The notes under the pieces: generated by a model
The model's input: only the letters and a program-made list of their open reading frames with translations
Databases searched by the model: none
What the model was told of the DNA's origin: nothing
Position numbers and translations under genes: made by a program
Assembly (NCBI GenBank): GCA_015499995.1
Contig: JADNRV010000779.1
Span: 1 to 13,371 of the forward strand
From: Flammula alnicola
Lineage: Eukaryota; Basidiomycota; Agaricomycetes; Agaricales; Strophariaceae
Direction: 5' to 3'
DNA: 13,371 nt
Shown: one piece after another, positions 1 to 8,677 of the stretch
How positions within the stretch are numbered: the first letter of the stretch is position 1
Layout: each line of letters begins with the position of its first letter

Positions 1-2
1 GC

Positions 3-149
3 GACGACAATGAAATGGACGAAGACCACAGTAGCGACCTCAATTTCGAGCGATTGATTCCTTTGGAAATGAGAGCAGAACTTGAAGGCGCGTTGAGATC
101 TAGAGTATCTTGGTTGGCGTATAGTGATTATCAACTATACGCGTCCTAG
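3..149 (+). CDS. 3' end of an unidentified protein-coding gene (partial)
   Basis: Reading from base 3, the frame is open for 48 codons to a TAG at 147-149. The visible C-terminus starts with an acidic stretch (DDNEMDEDHSSD), then a short amphipathic segment around FERLIPLEMRAELEGAL, and ends in SDYQLYAS. I do not recognise the family and see no domain in this short tail. The other two + frames stop early (by about base 57), which favours this one. An AATAAA at 277-282, about 130 bp downstream, would suit its 3' end. It is the only + strand gene suggested here and converges on the minus-strand YTH1 gene about 2 kb away. It could instead be a chance open frame, since most of the gene is outside the window. 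Confidence 0.5.
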   Translation, partial: DDNEMDEDHSSDLNFERLIPLEMRAELEGALRSRVSWLAYSDYQLYAS

Positions 150-2198
150 CAAGGCTCGATAACGTAAAGTAGCCACGAACTGAGTTCAGTTACGTGTGTA
201 GAAGTGAAGTACAGAGTCGGTAGAGAGGGGGAGAATGCCACTGCTGGTCACAGTTGTGATCGGAGTTACTTTATTAAATAAAGAAGAAATATGATCCCAA
301 CACTTTAAGTACTTACGATAAGTAGTACAGCAAGAAGTAACAGCTAAGCATTCGCGCCACAGAACTTTCTTATGTTTAAAGCACCATCAGATAATGCTAT
401 CTTATTCGTCATTGATTCATCAAGCAATGATGGTGAAGATGCAAACCTATGTTCAAACGATCTTACACTTACTACAGTCACAATTTGCTCGCATCAACTA
501 CTGTATGTGGTGTTGCAAAGGCAACGGGCCAAGCAAAAAAGGGAACTTTTCTGGAAAAAATACTCTGGCTGATAACTGCCTCCATGTCGCCGGCTGTGAA
601 ACTGAAAGTAAGTATCCTATTGGTTGGCCGTTGAATGTTGACCCTTCGAGATCAGAGTGTCGAGAAATGAAGTGCCTCGGACATTTGAGTACAGGACAAC
701 CCCATCCAAGTTTTTCATGACATCCGAAACGCGGCTCGCGGTGCCAGCAAAGGATATCTAAACACCCCTGTGGCGAATCGGACTGCATTTTGGGGTATGT
801 CTGGGGTTGGGTCGTGTAATATTGATATGTGAGATAATTCTCTGTTACATTGATGTACTTGATACAGCACTCTTTAGGACCTGCATGTGCGAGTTAAGAC
901 AATCTCGTGGCAGAATAAGAAGGGAAACCTACAGGATGGTTGCAACAATGCGTCGAGAATGTGGCATATGTCTAAATTCAGTCAAATAAATCCCTAGAAA
1001 TATGTAGTAGTACGTAACTCTCTCGCTTCAACTTGGAGATCAAACAACTACCCACCTTGCCAAGTGCCAAGATTTAGACGGCCATCTGTAATGGGGATTG
1101 TAATTGACGAGCCGACAAGTGATGCTTTTGTATGGGAAACTCTGGGAGCTGCGTCAGTTGAGGGTTGGAGAGAGATTTAACTTGCTGGGTCTCACGAATC
1201 ACTAGAGAAGACCTTAGCCATATTAAGGTAGTAGAGACCAAAATCTTGATTGCTCACTCTGGACCTTCATCTGTATGGCGCCAGCTCAAGCTTTCGGGCA
1301 CAATGTTATCCAATGCCATATCCATATCTGCAAAAATCAATGTTCCTCAGATGAAGAACACTAGAAACAAATATCAGGATAACTCACCTCTCCGGACATC
1401 TTACAAAAGGTGGTTGAGGTCATGTGTTCGTATCTGCCAGTGGTGAAGTTGATAAGGATATTGAGCTCATTGCTCACCTTTATCGTAATTTTCATTGACG
1501 GTCAAGGCTGCAGATGTATGCTGACTTTCACGGGGCTATGGGATTGAGTGCTAGTTCATTGTTTATAGTGCGCAAGAAGCCCACATAAAAAGATATAACA
1601 TGCCAACCTATTACAGCGTGAAATCAGTTGGCGCCAGGCGACCATGGCCATTCAAAAGCTACAAGATGCTTGCCTTCACACCCTCGAGGCCAGTACGAAT
1701 ATGAGAAAGAACTTCATCTGTAACCAAATGACAGCCTTTAGACCGTTTCGCCAAAGTAAATGTACTTTGCCAGCCCATGATATAAGTAGTCAGTGATAGT
1801 GATTGAGATCGTGGGTGTCAGGTGTAAGAAGCAAAAGCGCACATCTCATTCAATTGTTTAATTATAGCCTACCTAAGCAACATGGCGGGTCGATTTATAT
1901 GGTGCTTAGTACATCGTAAGTAGCGTATTATTTCAGGCTGCAGCACAACCACGGCTCTCTTCAAAAAGCCGTGACCTTCTTTACTGTAAAAACTATACCC
2001 CCCCATTCTACACCAGGCTCGCAATATTCTTTAGTGCGTCCACGGCTCTTTGGAAAACCTTTTTTGTGCTGATTAACAACAACAGCAACCTCAATCAACG
2101 GCTCCAGCGATGCAATATTCACAAAAGGTAGCAATCCAACATGGGAGAAGCGAGGTGTCTGAGGATAAGGGGCAGGCGGGTACATTCTCCTCCATTAC
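150..2198. other. about 2 kb without a convincing gene
   Basis: The stretch lies between two convergent genes. Open frames on both strands are short (under about 110 codons), show no recognisable domain, and overlap one another on opposite strands. It should contain the 3' UTRs of both flanking genes. I saw no tRNA B-box (GGTTCGA), no terminal repeat and no tandem repeat. A small spliced frame on the minus strand at 1074-1325 is described under findings. This may be a degenerate or non-coding region; nothing stronger can be said from sequence alone. Confidence 0.5.
277..282 (+). terminator. candidate polyadenylation signal AATAAA
   Basis: An exact AATAAA hexamer sits in an A/T-rich patch about 130 bp after the TAG of the + strand partial gene. 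The position fits a fungal 3' UTR, but the hexamer is common by chance and fungal poly(A) signals are loose. Confidence 0.3.
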
Positions 2199-3297
2199 TC
2201 ATTCGCCATATCTTTTGATTCGTTCGCTACCGCCTCGATTCCCAGGAACGTTGCGGTTTCGACAATGATTGGCATAGTGCCCCTTCTCACCGCACTGGAA
2301 GACATACATGGGATGAATATAAGAACCGCATAGATGTCTTTCACTCACTTTGAAACACAGTACTTCATCCAAGTTACGCCTGGGCGGACCCGTAAGAGTG
2401 CTATTCGGTCCTCCTGAACCAACAGGTCCACCTCCTGGTCCTCGATCGAAATCAGCATAACGTCCGTATCCCGGAGGAGGAGGGCCAAGATCTTTCGCAG
2501 AAGGTGGAGAGGGTGGATCATAGGCTTTCGGTGGAGGGAGATTTGGCTTGGGGCTGATGTGATGAAGTAATGTTAGTGGGTGGTGTCTTATTTTGGAGGA
2601 TGAACAACACTTACTGGCCTCGAGGACATTCCAAGCCCAAAGGACAGAAACCAGTTAGATAGGCTTGGCATGCTACCTTCCGTATATGCTTGCGCGGGCA
2701 ATGGGGGCCTAAGCTTGTCATAAGAGAGGTCATACTAAAGATACTTGAACTTGCAACTCACCTAGTTTGCAGAACCCGCGATTGTAATCGGGGCATTCTA
2801 CGCGACGCTCCTTAGGATGAGCATATAAGCACTCGTCACCCGCTGAGCAATAACCATACTTCGCGAACCACCAACATTCAGGCATTCTTCGCAAGTTGTA
2901 TTCATGCAGAAACTCGCATGCATCGCCTTTTTTGCATAGTCCTCGCAGCCAATGCTTGCAAACAGTAGATAGGCGTTCCCGTTCCCGTGGGTGAGTGGGA
3001 AGTTGCCTTGGTGGTTGAAAATTCTGAACGGAAGGCGTTGTATGGCGCAAAGGGCAATGTAGGGGGCCCAGAGGACAGCCCGCAGGTGTCAACGCCAATC
3101 TACATATTTGATCATCTAGAGGGTACACGAGTCAGTTTCAAATGTAGGACCAATGGTATCGTCTGCGAACCTTTGTCGAGCTTCAATCCAAGCTCAGTCT
3201 TAATATGTACTTCCGCAGGAAAGTTGTTCTGGTGGAATTGAGGGTTTATAACGTCTCGAAGAGCTGACGGCCCAGCTAAAGGGTTGTTGGTGGTCAT
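2199..3297 (-). CDS. YTH1: Yth1/CPSF30-type mRNA 3'-end processing zinc-finger protein
   Basis: This is the CCCH zinc-finger subunit of the nuclear cleavage and polyadenylation factor (CPF/CPSF), which binds pre-mRNA near the poly(A) signal. There are five exons (3171-3297, 2762-3115, 2615-2708, 2349-2553, 2199-2294) with introns of 55, 53, 61 and 54 nt. All junctions are GT...AG and in phase, giving 291 residues. Five tandem CCCH fingers follow: C47-C56-C63-H67, C95-C103-C109-H113, C123-C132-C138-H142, C150-C158-C164-H168 and C174-C182-C188-H192. A Pro/Gly-rich linker leads to a CCHC zinc knuckle, C258-C261-H266-C271 (CFKCGEKGHYANHC), and the tail is basic. The start is the first ATG of the open exon and opens with MTTNNPLAG. 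Finger count, spacing and the knuckle match the family well. S. cerevisiae Yth1 is known to lack the knuckle, so the layout resembles animal CPSF30. Confidence 0.95.
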
Positions 3298-3573
3298 TTC
3301 CGATTGTCGCTCAGTCTTCTCTTCCTCGAAAAGAACAAATTTAGTTTCGTCGGAAATATTGTAGTCGACGTCAAGTCGAGGTCGCAGCTTTGAGAGTGCT
3401 GCCGTGGGGCTGATTGATATAGATGATTTGATTACATAATGAATTGCATTATGACCTGTGGCATGAGTAAGCTCCTTGTCCGAGTCACTTCAACTTCAAG
3501 AATCTTCCAGCGAAGTCCCCAGCGCAAAATACATCTATTTGTCTAGTATAATCTGGCGTTTAAAAGGTACAAC

Positions 3574-4673
3574 TTACCATATACCGATTACACTGATTGT
3601 TCCACCGACACACCTCACTCTCGAGGCTGCCTTTTCTACTTCCGCCGTCCAGGATTCAATGGTCCCAACTGATTTTTCTCCTGTAGCAAAACCGTGCACC
3701 TCTATGAAATATACACTACGAAAAGGGATACCATCTGCCGAAGGCCGACGGTCAATGCGGGCTACAGAAAGATCCAGTGATTTTAGACAAGTCACAATAT
3801 CGTACGAAATATCTGGCGAAGGCGTCGAAGGTGGGGATACCCTAAAGAGAGCGTTCATTTGGCAGGTATTTCCGGGAACAGGGGGTAAGTCCGTTTGCTG
3901 TGAGTAGGCAATCGTGTAAAATCGTGTAAAATTGGCTGCTCAGACAATCTTTAATTTGCAAAAAAGACGAATGTGAGGAAGAGTTCTTACATCGTTCATT
4001 CTGAATACCAGTGAAGAGAATCTCAAGTCCTTCGAATAGTGTGGCGCATATGCTAGAACATATGGCGGCAGAGTCCGGTGGACCATCTAGTAATGCCTGT
4101 GCTGCTGCAGCAGTCGATTTTGTCTTCACTGAATACGCAGCAGGCAATTTCTCTGCAATGAAGTCACGACATTGACCTAAAGCCTGCCCAACCGTTCGAC
4201 AATTAATCGACTTCCAAATCGATGAAGGATTTCTCTCACCTGTTCATGGCTCATGATTTTTTGTATTTGATGGAGTTTTACCCCCCTCCTGACCAGGAGA
4301 CAGTGCTCGACCTTGAGGATTATTTCTCCTCGAACGAAGGTCGAATTGGTTGCCCTTAGGAGGTCGTATGTTTCAACGACATTTCCAAAGATAGAGTTTT
4401 CCTGAGGTATAACTCCAAGAGGGACATCGGGAGACAGTGAATTAAAGACATCTTTGATTGATCAGGTTCACCGTTTCACTGTGTAGGGCGGTAAATCTCA
4501 CCAGCTATTGAATTTTGTTCATCATACACGACACCAGAACCAAATGCATTAAAAGCAGCCTGTGAATGAAAATTTCAACCCGGGTTGGTGCATGACAAGA
4601 AAATCAACCTTACTTCATGTGTGTAAGTTCCCAAGGGACCTAGTATTGCGACTTTCAGCTTCTCGTGGCTCAT
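3574..4673 (-). CDS. PHA2: prephenate dehydratase with C-terminal ACT domain
   Basis: It converts prephenate to phenylpyruvate with loss of CO2 and water, the committed step to phenylalanine, in the cytosol. There are five exons (4614-4673, 4502-4559, 4240-4451, 3991-4183, 3574-3935) and four introns of 50-56 nt, all GT...AG and in phase, giving 294 residues, a normal length for the monofunctional enzyme. The N-terminus carries the family motif GPLGTYTHEAAFNAFG. It is followed by GVIPQENSIFGNVVETYDLL, the conserved P-(I/Q)-EN-S-x-x-G block. The catalytic TRF motif (N-F-T-R-F) is at about residues 176-180. Residues about 205-290 form the ACT regulatory domain, with ARIDRRPSADGIPFRSVYFIE matching the usual ESRP...Y-x-F-x-(V/I)-E phenylalanine-binding region, so feedback inhibition by phenylalanine is likely. 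The start is chosen at MSHEKLKVAILGP, placing the GP.GT motif near the N-terminus as usual. There is no chorismate mutase domain. No aromatic-pathway gene is adjacent. Confidence 0.95.
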
Positions 4674-5069
4674 GGTATCACGATGTCAACGATGGGCTAG
4701 TGGACGTATACAGCGATAGCGCGAGCCCGCTGGCCAAATTTCAACGAAATTGGCTCCGTTTGCACCTCGGGATGAGGTCATCCCCAGATTGTATGTTGTA
4801 CACCGAGTGAAAGAAGCGAAGCAGCCAGACCGATAGCGACGCCATCGGCCTTAATCGGCTTTATGATTGGGCGGACGGCGTGGTCCTTGCGTATTCGCAA
4901 ACAACACTTGAAGATAAGTAGACGTGATGCTATTGACTATGTACAATTAACAATTACACTAGTACAGAAAAATGAGAAAGCCAAAAACAATTCACAGCGT
5001 CGAATATCAGGATAGCAATGAAACCAAAGAATGGTGAATAGCCAACAACAAAAAAGTAGGATAGCTGGC
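4674..5069. other. intergenic region between PHA2 and the transcription factor gene
   Basis: About 400 bp hold the PHA2 promoter side (near 4673) and the 3' UTR of the upstream regulator gene (near 5069). Apart from the palindrome at 4769-4784 I see no gene or repeat. Confidence 0.6.
4769..4784. promoter_or_regulatory. CRE-like palindrome upstream of PHA2
   Basis: Two perfect 7-bp arms, GGGATGA and TCATCCC, flank a GG centre. The core ATGAGGTCAT differs by one base from ATGACGTCAT, the CRE form that Gcn4-type bZIP factors bind besides ATGACTCAT. It lies about 100 bp upstream of the PHA2 start codon, where a general amino-acid control site would be expected. Binding is inference from the sequence. 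Confidence 0.3.
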
Positions 5070-8000
5070 TTATGCCAAAGATAAGAACGATCCGGGTTCG
5101 TGAAGGCTCTCATGCAAACTGATACTATTGTCTGAGTGTGAGCTTTCTTCAAATAGAGCATGCAACACGCCAGGTTCAAGTGGTCGGGGAAATGTGATTT
5201 GAACAGGCAGTCGTGGCGCGGATCCACAATGTTTCACAATCAAATTTTCTAGCATCTTTGCGAAACGGTGCGCCAAAGGTATGCGTTGCCCAACCTTGGC
5301 AATCGCGGAACTGACAATGAACGTAAGCTTAGAAAACAGCATCGACAAGACCTTCGGACTCACTGCACAAAATCGATTTCTGCACGTAAAGTAGAGATTT
5401 GGTCAAGACTTTTTGCATCTAGGGCAGCCTGCAAAAATCTGACCAGGACACGCCCGCCGACAAACCAGCAGAACTGCATTTCTTCAGCATCCCATAAACG
5501 ATGAAACAAATAATGCTCACACTGCAAAACGAGTCCAGAAGAGTAATATCAAAGCTGGTTGACCAAACATTGTAAATAAGATCCAAAATAGCTCGTGCAG
5601 CTGTAAGAATCTTGAGTGCAGATATACAGCCAGACTCGCGAACTTCTGCATGGGGATCATGGAGAACGATAGTTGCTCTTCAATAAGCAAAGTGTCAGTT
5701 TCGTTTTCCCACCAGAATCCTTCAGCTTACACGTGTGGCATTAAACATGTTGTGTAGAGGTGATTATCCACAACGTTGTCGTTGATGGGGTTGCGAAGAT
5801 GACTGGGAAAGGAGGCACGGAAAGAAGAGACGACATGGTCTAGTTCAATAAAGGCTGCCGATCCCTTGGGTCAACAGAGTTTTCGGATACTTGAGAGCCA
5901 TCGTTGTAGACATTCGCGACAGTTGGGTCGCCTGCAAAGTGTTTGGATCTGAAGCGTAGATTGAAGGCTTTGACCTGGGCTATTACAAGGTGTTACACCG
6001 TGGAGAAAAGTCGATAATGGAGCTTGCTCACATATTAGGATTGAGCCCTTTATGTAAAGGATGAAGGAATCCGTCCTGGTTTTCAGGGTGGACGAGGAGA
6101 AGATCGCGTGACTGAGCCCATTGACGATCCACAGGCTGTACGAGAGTCTGGTCGCAAACAGATCAGTCAAGGAATGAAGTGGTTCTATGAAACTTACGCC
6201 TTGAAGGAACTGATCTCCTCTGACTGGGAGAAGTTGGGAAACATCTTGATTGTCAAGACTGAGTGCCCATCCATTTCCACAACCGTGCTGCCGTTCCGCA
6301 GCATAAGCCAGCCAGAATGAGTTGCGCCTCGTTTCATCTTCTATAACAGTTCGAGCAGGAGGCAGGATGGAAGGTGGCCTTTCTGATTTCGTTATAGAAT
6401 GAAATGGAGGACACATATTCAGCCCTAATGGCACAGATAACCGCATAGAATGCGCCGACGAGAGAAAAATCTATGAAGGACTGTGATTAAGATGAATGAA
6501 TAATCACAGACCAGCAGAAACGTACGTCAACCCATCTTGAAATATGAAGAAATCAGTTTTTTTTTTTTTGTAAAACTGAATACGTGGGTTAACTACACAC
6601 CTTCCATGAGACCAATAGAACCACGTCAAAATAATATTGGCTGAATAGCGGGCATAATAAGCAAATGTAAAACGTGTTACTGAATGACGGACCTTGTAAA
6701 CTTGGAAGAGATCCTCGCCTAGAGTGTTCAGCCGTTCCGCAGATTCCCTGGCCAACTTGGCATGTTGTTCAGCAAACGAATCGGGCCTTTGCTCTTTTAT
6801 CCGATAGCGTTCCAAGAATATCTCATCTGGAGGAAAATATCTGAACGCAGAGTAAAATCACCAGAATGATTGGCGTACCTGGTGAAACTTCGTCGAAGTT
6901 AGGAAGGGGGGGTGATGTTACAGCCGCCGTATAAAGGCTGCCAATAGCACATATTGCATGAAGAACGGGAAGCGATGGAAACTTTGGATGGCTCGGAGGC
7001 AGCGCCAGAGAATTCATAAAGGATGGAGCATGGAATAAACGGTTTGCATGCGGATGAAATACAAAAAATACGTCAACCCTACAAGAACCTGTTTTAAGAT
7101 ACTGTTCAACGTTTCACAAGATTCAGAAGCACGTACAAGTGTCGCAATAACTCCGGGCTAGGAAGAGATGGCGGCCAGTTGGGCCACATGACATCTGAGC
7201 CATAGGAGTTTATCGTATTCTCACCAATCGACGTCAGCGACGTACTCGATTGCAGTGGAGGCGATTGAGAAGGATGGCTACCAGAAGACCCTCCATCCGA
7301 ATCATGGTTCTGCCCATAATGCAAGGAGCGATTGGACGGGGAATCTGAAGATACAAGAGAGTGAGGCCAGAGCCACAATAATATGCAATGTGCAACGAGA
7401 CAGACCATCCACTTCTCCGTTTGAATTGTTATTATCAAGGTAGAAAACAGAGTGACCACTTGTTGTGGAACCGCTGTCCTTCTGGCGAAGAAGCATTTCC
7501 AGCTCATCTGTGCTACAAGTTTATGGGAGACAACTTTTGGTGTTAAAGAAGACGACGAACTGATTCTGTTCTCCAACCGTTCATATTTATTCTTTGGACC
7601 CTCTACGACTGCAGTGCTGACTTCTGCAACTACGATACGACGTTAGATTCTATAATTCGATTTGGAGCTTCGAGGCATACCATCATCGAATGTGCACTCA
7701 GGTTTTGAAGGCATTGGCACTCCAGGCGGTGCATGAGATACTGCGTGTGCATGGGACCGAAGACAGGTAGAACATGGTCGTTTTGCGTCGCTGGAATCCA
7801 GTGTTCAACACGAAGACAAGAGAATGATGCAAAGAGGACGAATACCATTTCTGTCCACATTGGTCAGAGAAAGGAATTAGAGGAAATTTAATAGAGCTTA
7901 CCAACTTCCGTCGACGGCACTGGGTAGAATCGAATTGCAAAGCATTATGAGGTACGTACTATATCAAGCTGAGGAAAACACTTACTTGGTGACAGGCCTA

Positions 8001-8147
8001 GGATCGTATAGAAGTTAGCGAAGGAACTAATAACGACTAACGACGCACCTGATTGCGTTTCAGAACGTTTGGGTGAGTGCTAAGAGTTGCAGCGATAAGT
8101 GGGTTGGATGAGGTACGGTTGACGGGTTGTTGAGCGACTCGGGGCAT
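5070..8147 (-). CDS. Zn2Cys6 fungal-specific transcription factor, possibly disrupted
   Basis: A nuclear DNA-binding regulator of about 711 residues with 18 exons: 8049-8147, 7986-7997, 7902-7919, 7846-7850, 7681-7790, 7561-7623, 7406-7507, 7137-7344, 6879-7078, 6693-6826, 6601-6640, 6526-6535, 6198-6470, 6032-6135, 5731-5979, 5521-5677, 5364-5473, 5070-5310. The zinc cluster is C35-HQ-C38-RRRKLK-C45-DAKRP-C51-ST-C54-x22-C77, the long-last-loop form of basidiomycetes. A short coiled-coil linker follows (KNKYERLENRINELEMLLRQ, about 90-112). From about residue 200 comes the fungal-specific middle homology domain: NWPPSLPSPELLRHL, HAICAIGSLY, MRLSVPLGLN, then RRNSFWLAYAAERQ. Most exon phases close exactly. 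Three places do not: a 52-nt intron at 6641-6692, an extra G near 6075, and a missing base near 5860 (see findings). The start MPRVAQQPV is the first ATG of exon 1. Targets are unknown; nothing ties it to neighbouring genes. It is either a decaying gene or a gene with assembly indels. Confidence 0.85.
6557..6569. repeat. poly(T) run of 13 within an intron
   Basis: Thirteen consecutive T on the + strand (A on the coding strand) lie inside the 65-nt intron 6536-6600 of the transcription factor gene. It is probably a slippage-prone homopolymer with no function of its own, and makes that intron longer than its neighbours. Confidence 0.8.
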
Positions 8148-8677
8148 TCTGGACGTGGTGTAAAGCGGCTTCTAGAGAATACCGGACCAACACGGTAGTT
8201 AGGAGGGGCGAGTGCAATCAGGACTTCCTGGATCCAGTGGTGTCAGAGGCAAGGTGGGATCATTCTTTCAGTCCTCGGTGCGCGCTTGTGCCCAGTTCAA
8301 GTTGCACTCCGGACTGCCTTCAGATCCAAAACCGGCACGTGCGAGAGACGATAATAGCGCATTTAGCACTTACTAATAGACATGTCAAACACCGCGGAAA
8401 TACGTGCGTTTCAGTGGCATTTCACTCTATTGAATGTCTACATTTTGAAATGGCTCTCCGCGGACATCTTACGTGGAAACTTCAAGTGGGCGGGGACTCA
8501 AATCGAATCATCCTAACCGAATTCCATTTCCTACAGGGAAGAAGAAAAGAGATAACATATATAAAAAGGAGCAAATAGAAGGATTCCGAATCCCGATATC
8601 CCAATAATGATTACCGATAAAAAGCCTGCATATAATGAAAAATGTGGCGAAGAAAATAATAAAATACCACATGGATA
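8148..8677. other. intergenic region between the transcription factor and glycoprotein genes
   Basis: About 530 bp should hold the promoter and 5' UTR of the transcription factor (near 8147) and the 3' UTR of the glycoprotein gene (near 8677). It contains one CACGTG E-box palindrome at 8336-8341 and an A/T-rich tract around 8540-8670 with no clear AATAAA on the minus strand. The open frames seen here have no recognisable domain. Confidence 0.5.

Noticed and set aside
394..720. 108-codon + strand frame with several Cys
   Set aside because: Cys spacing fits no zinc motif, there is an overlapping 96-codon frame on the other strand, and no splice partners or family resemblance were found.
3476..3907. 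143-codon + strand open frame
   Set aside because: Antisense shadow of the last PHA2 exon, which is supported by the ACT-domain motifs.
5871..6446. 191-codon uninterrupted minus-strand frame as a separate gene
   Set aside because: Its first half is exon 6198-6470 of the transcription factor and the rest reads through two introns; the conserved SRDLLLVHPENQ block lies in another frame.
7801..7860. A frame reading NGIRPLC next to the zinc cluster, looking like the KCDG-x-RP-x-C part of a C6 finger with a deletion
   Set aside because: It is inside an intron. Splicing the 5-nt exon 7846-7850 to 7790 gives the full KCDAKRPCSTC instead, with correct phase.
2199..8147. A biosynthetic or pathway cluster of YTH1, PHA2 and the C6 regulator
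   Set aside because: The three functions are unrelated, gaps are normal, and no other aromatic or secondary-metabolism gene is present.
8550..8572. TATA-like sequence CATATATAAAAAGG on the + strand
   Set aside because: No + strand gene follows; the open frame at 8607 is antisense to the end of the glycoprotein gene. More likely A/T-rich 3' UTR.
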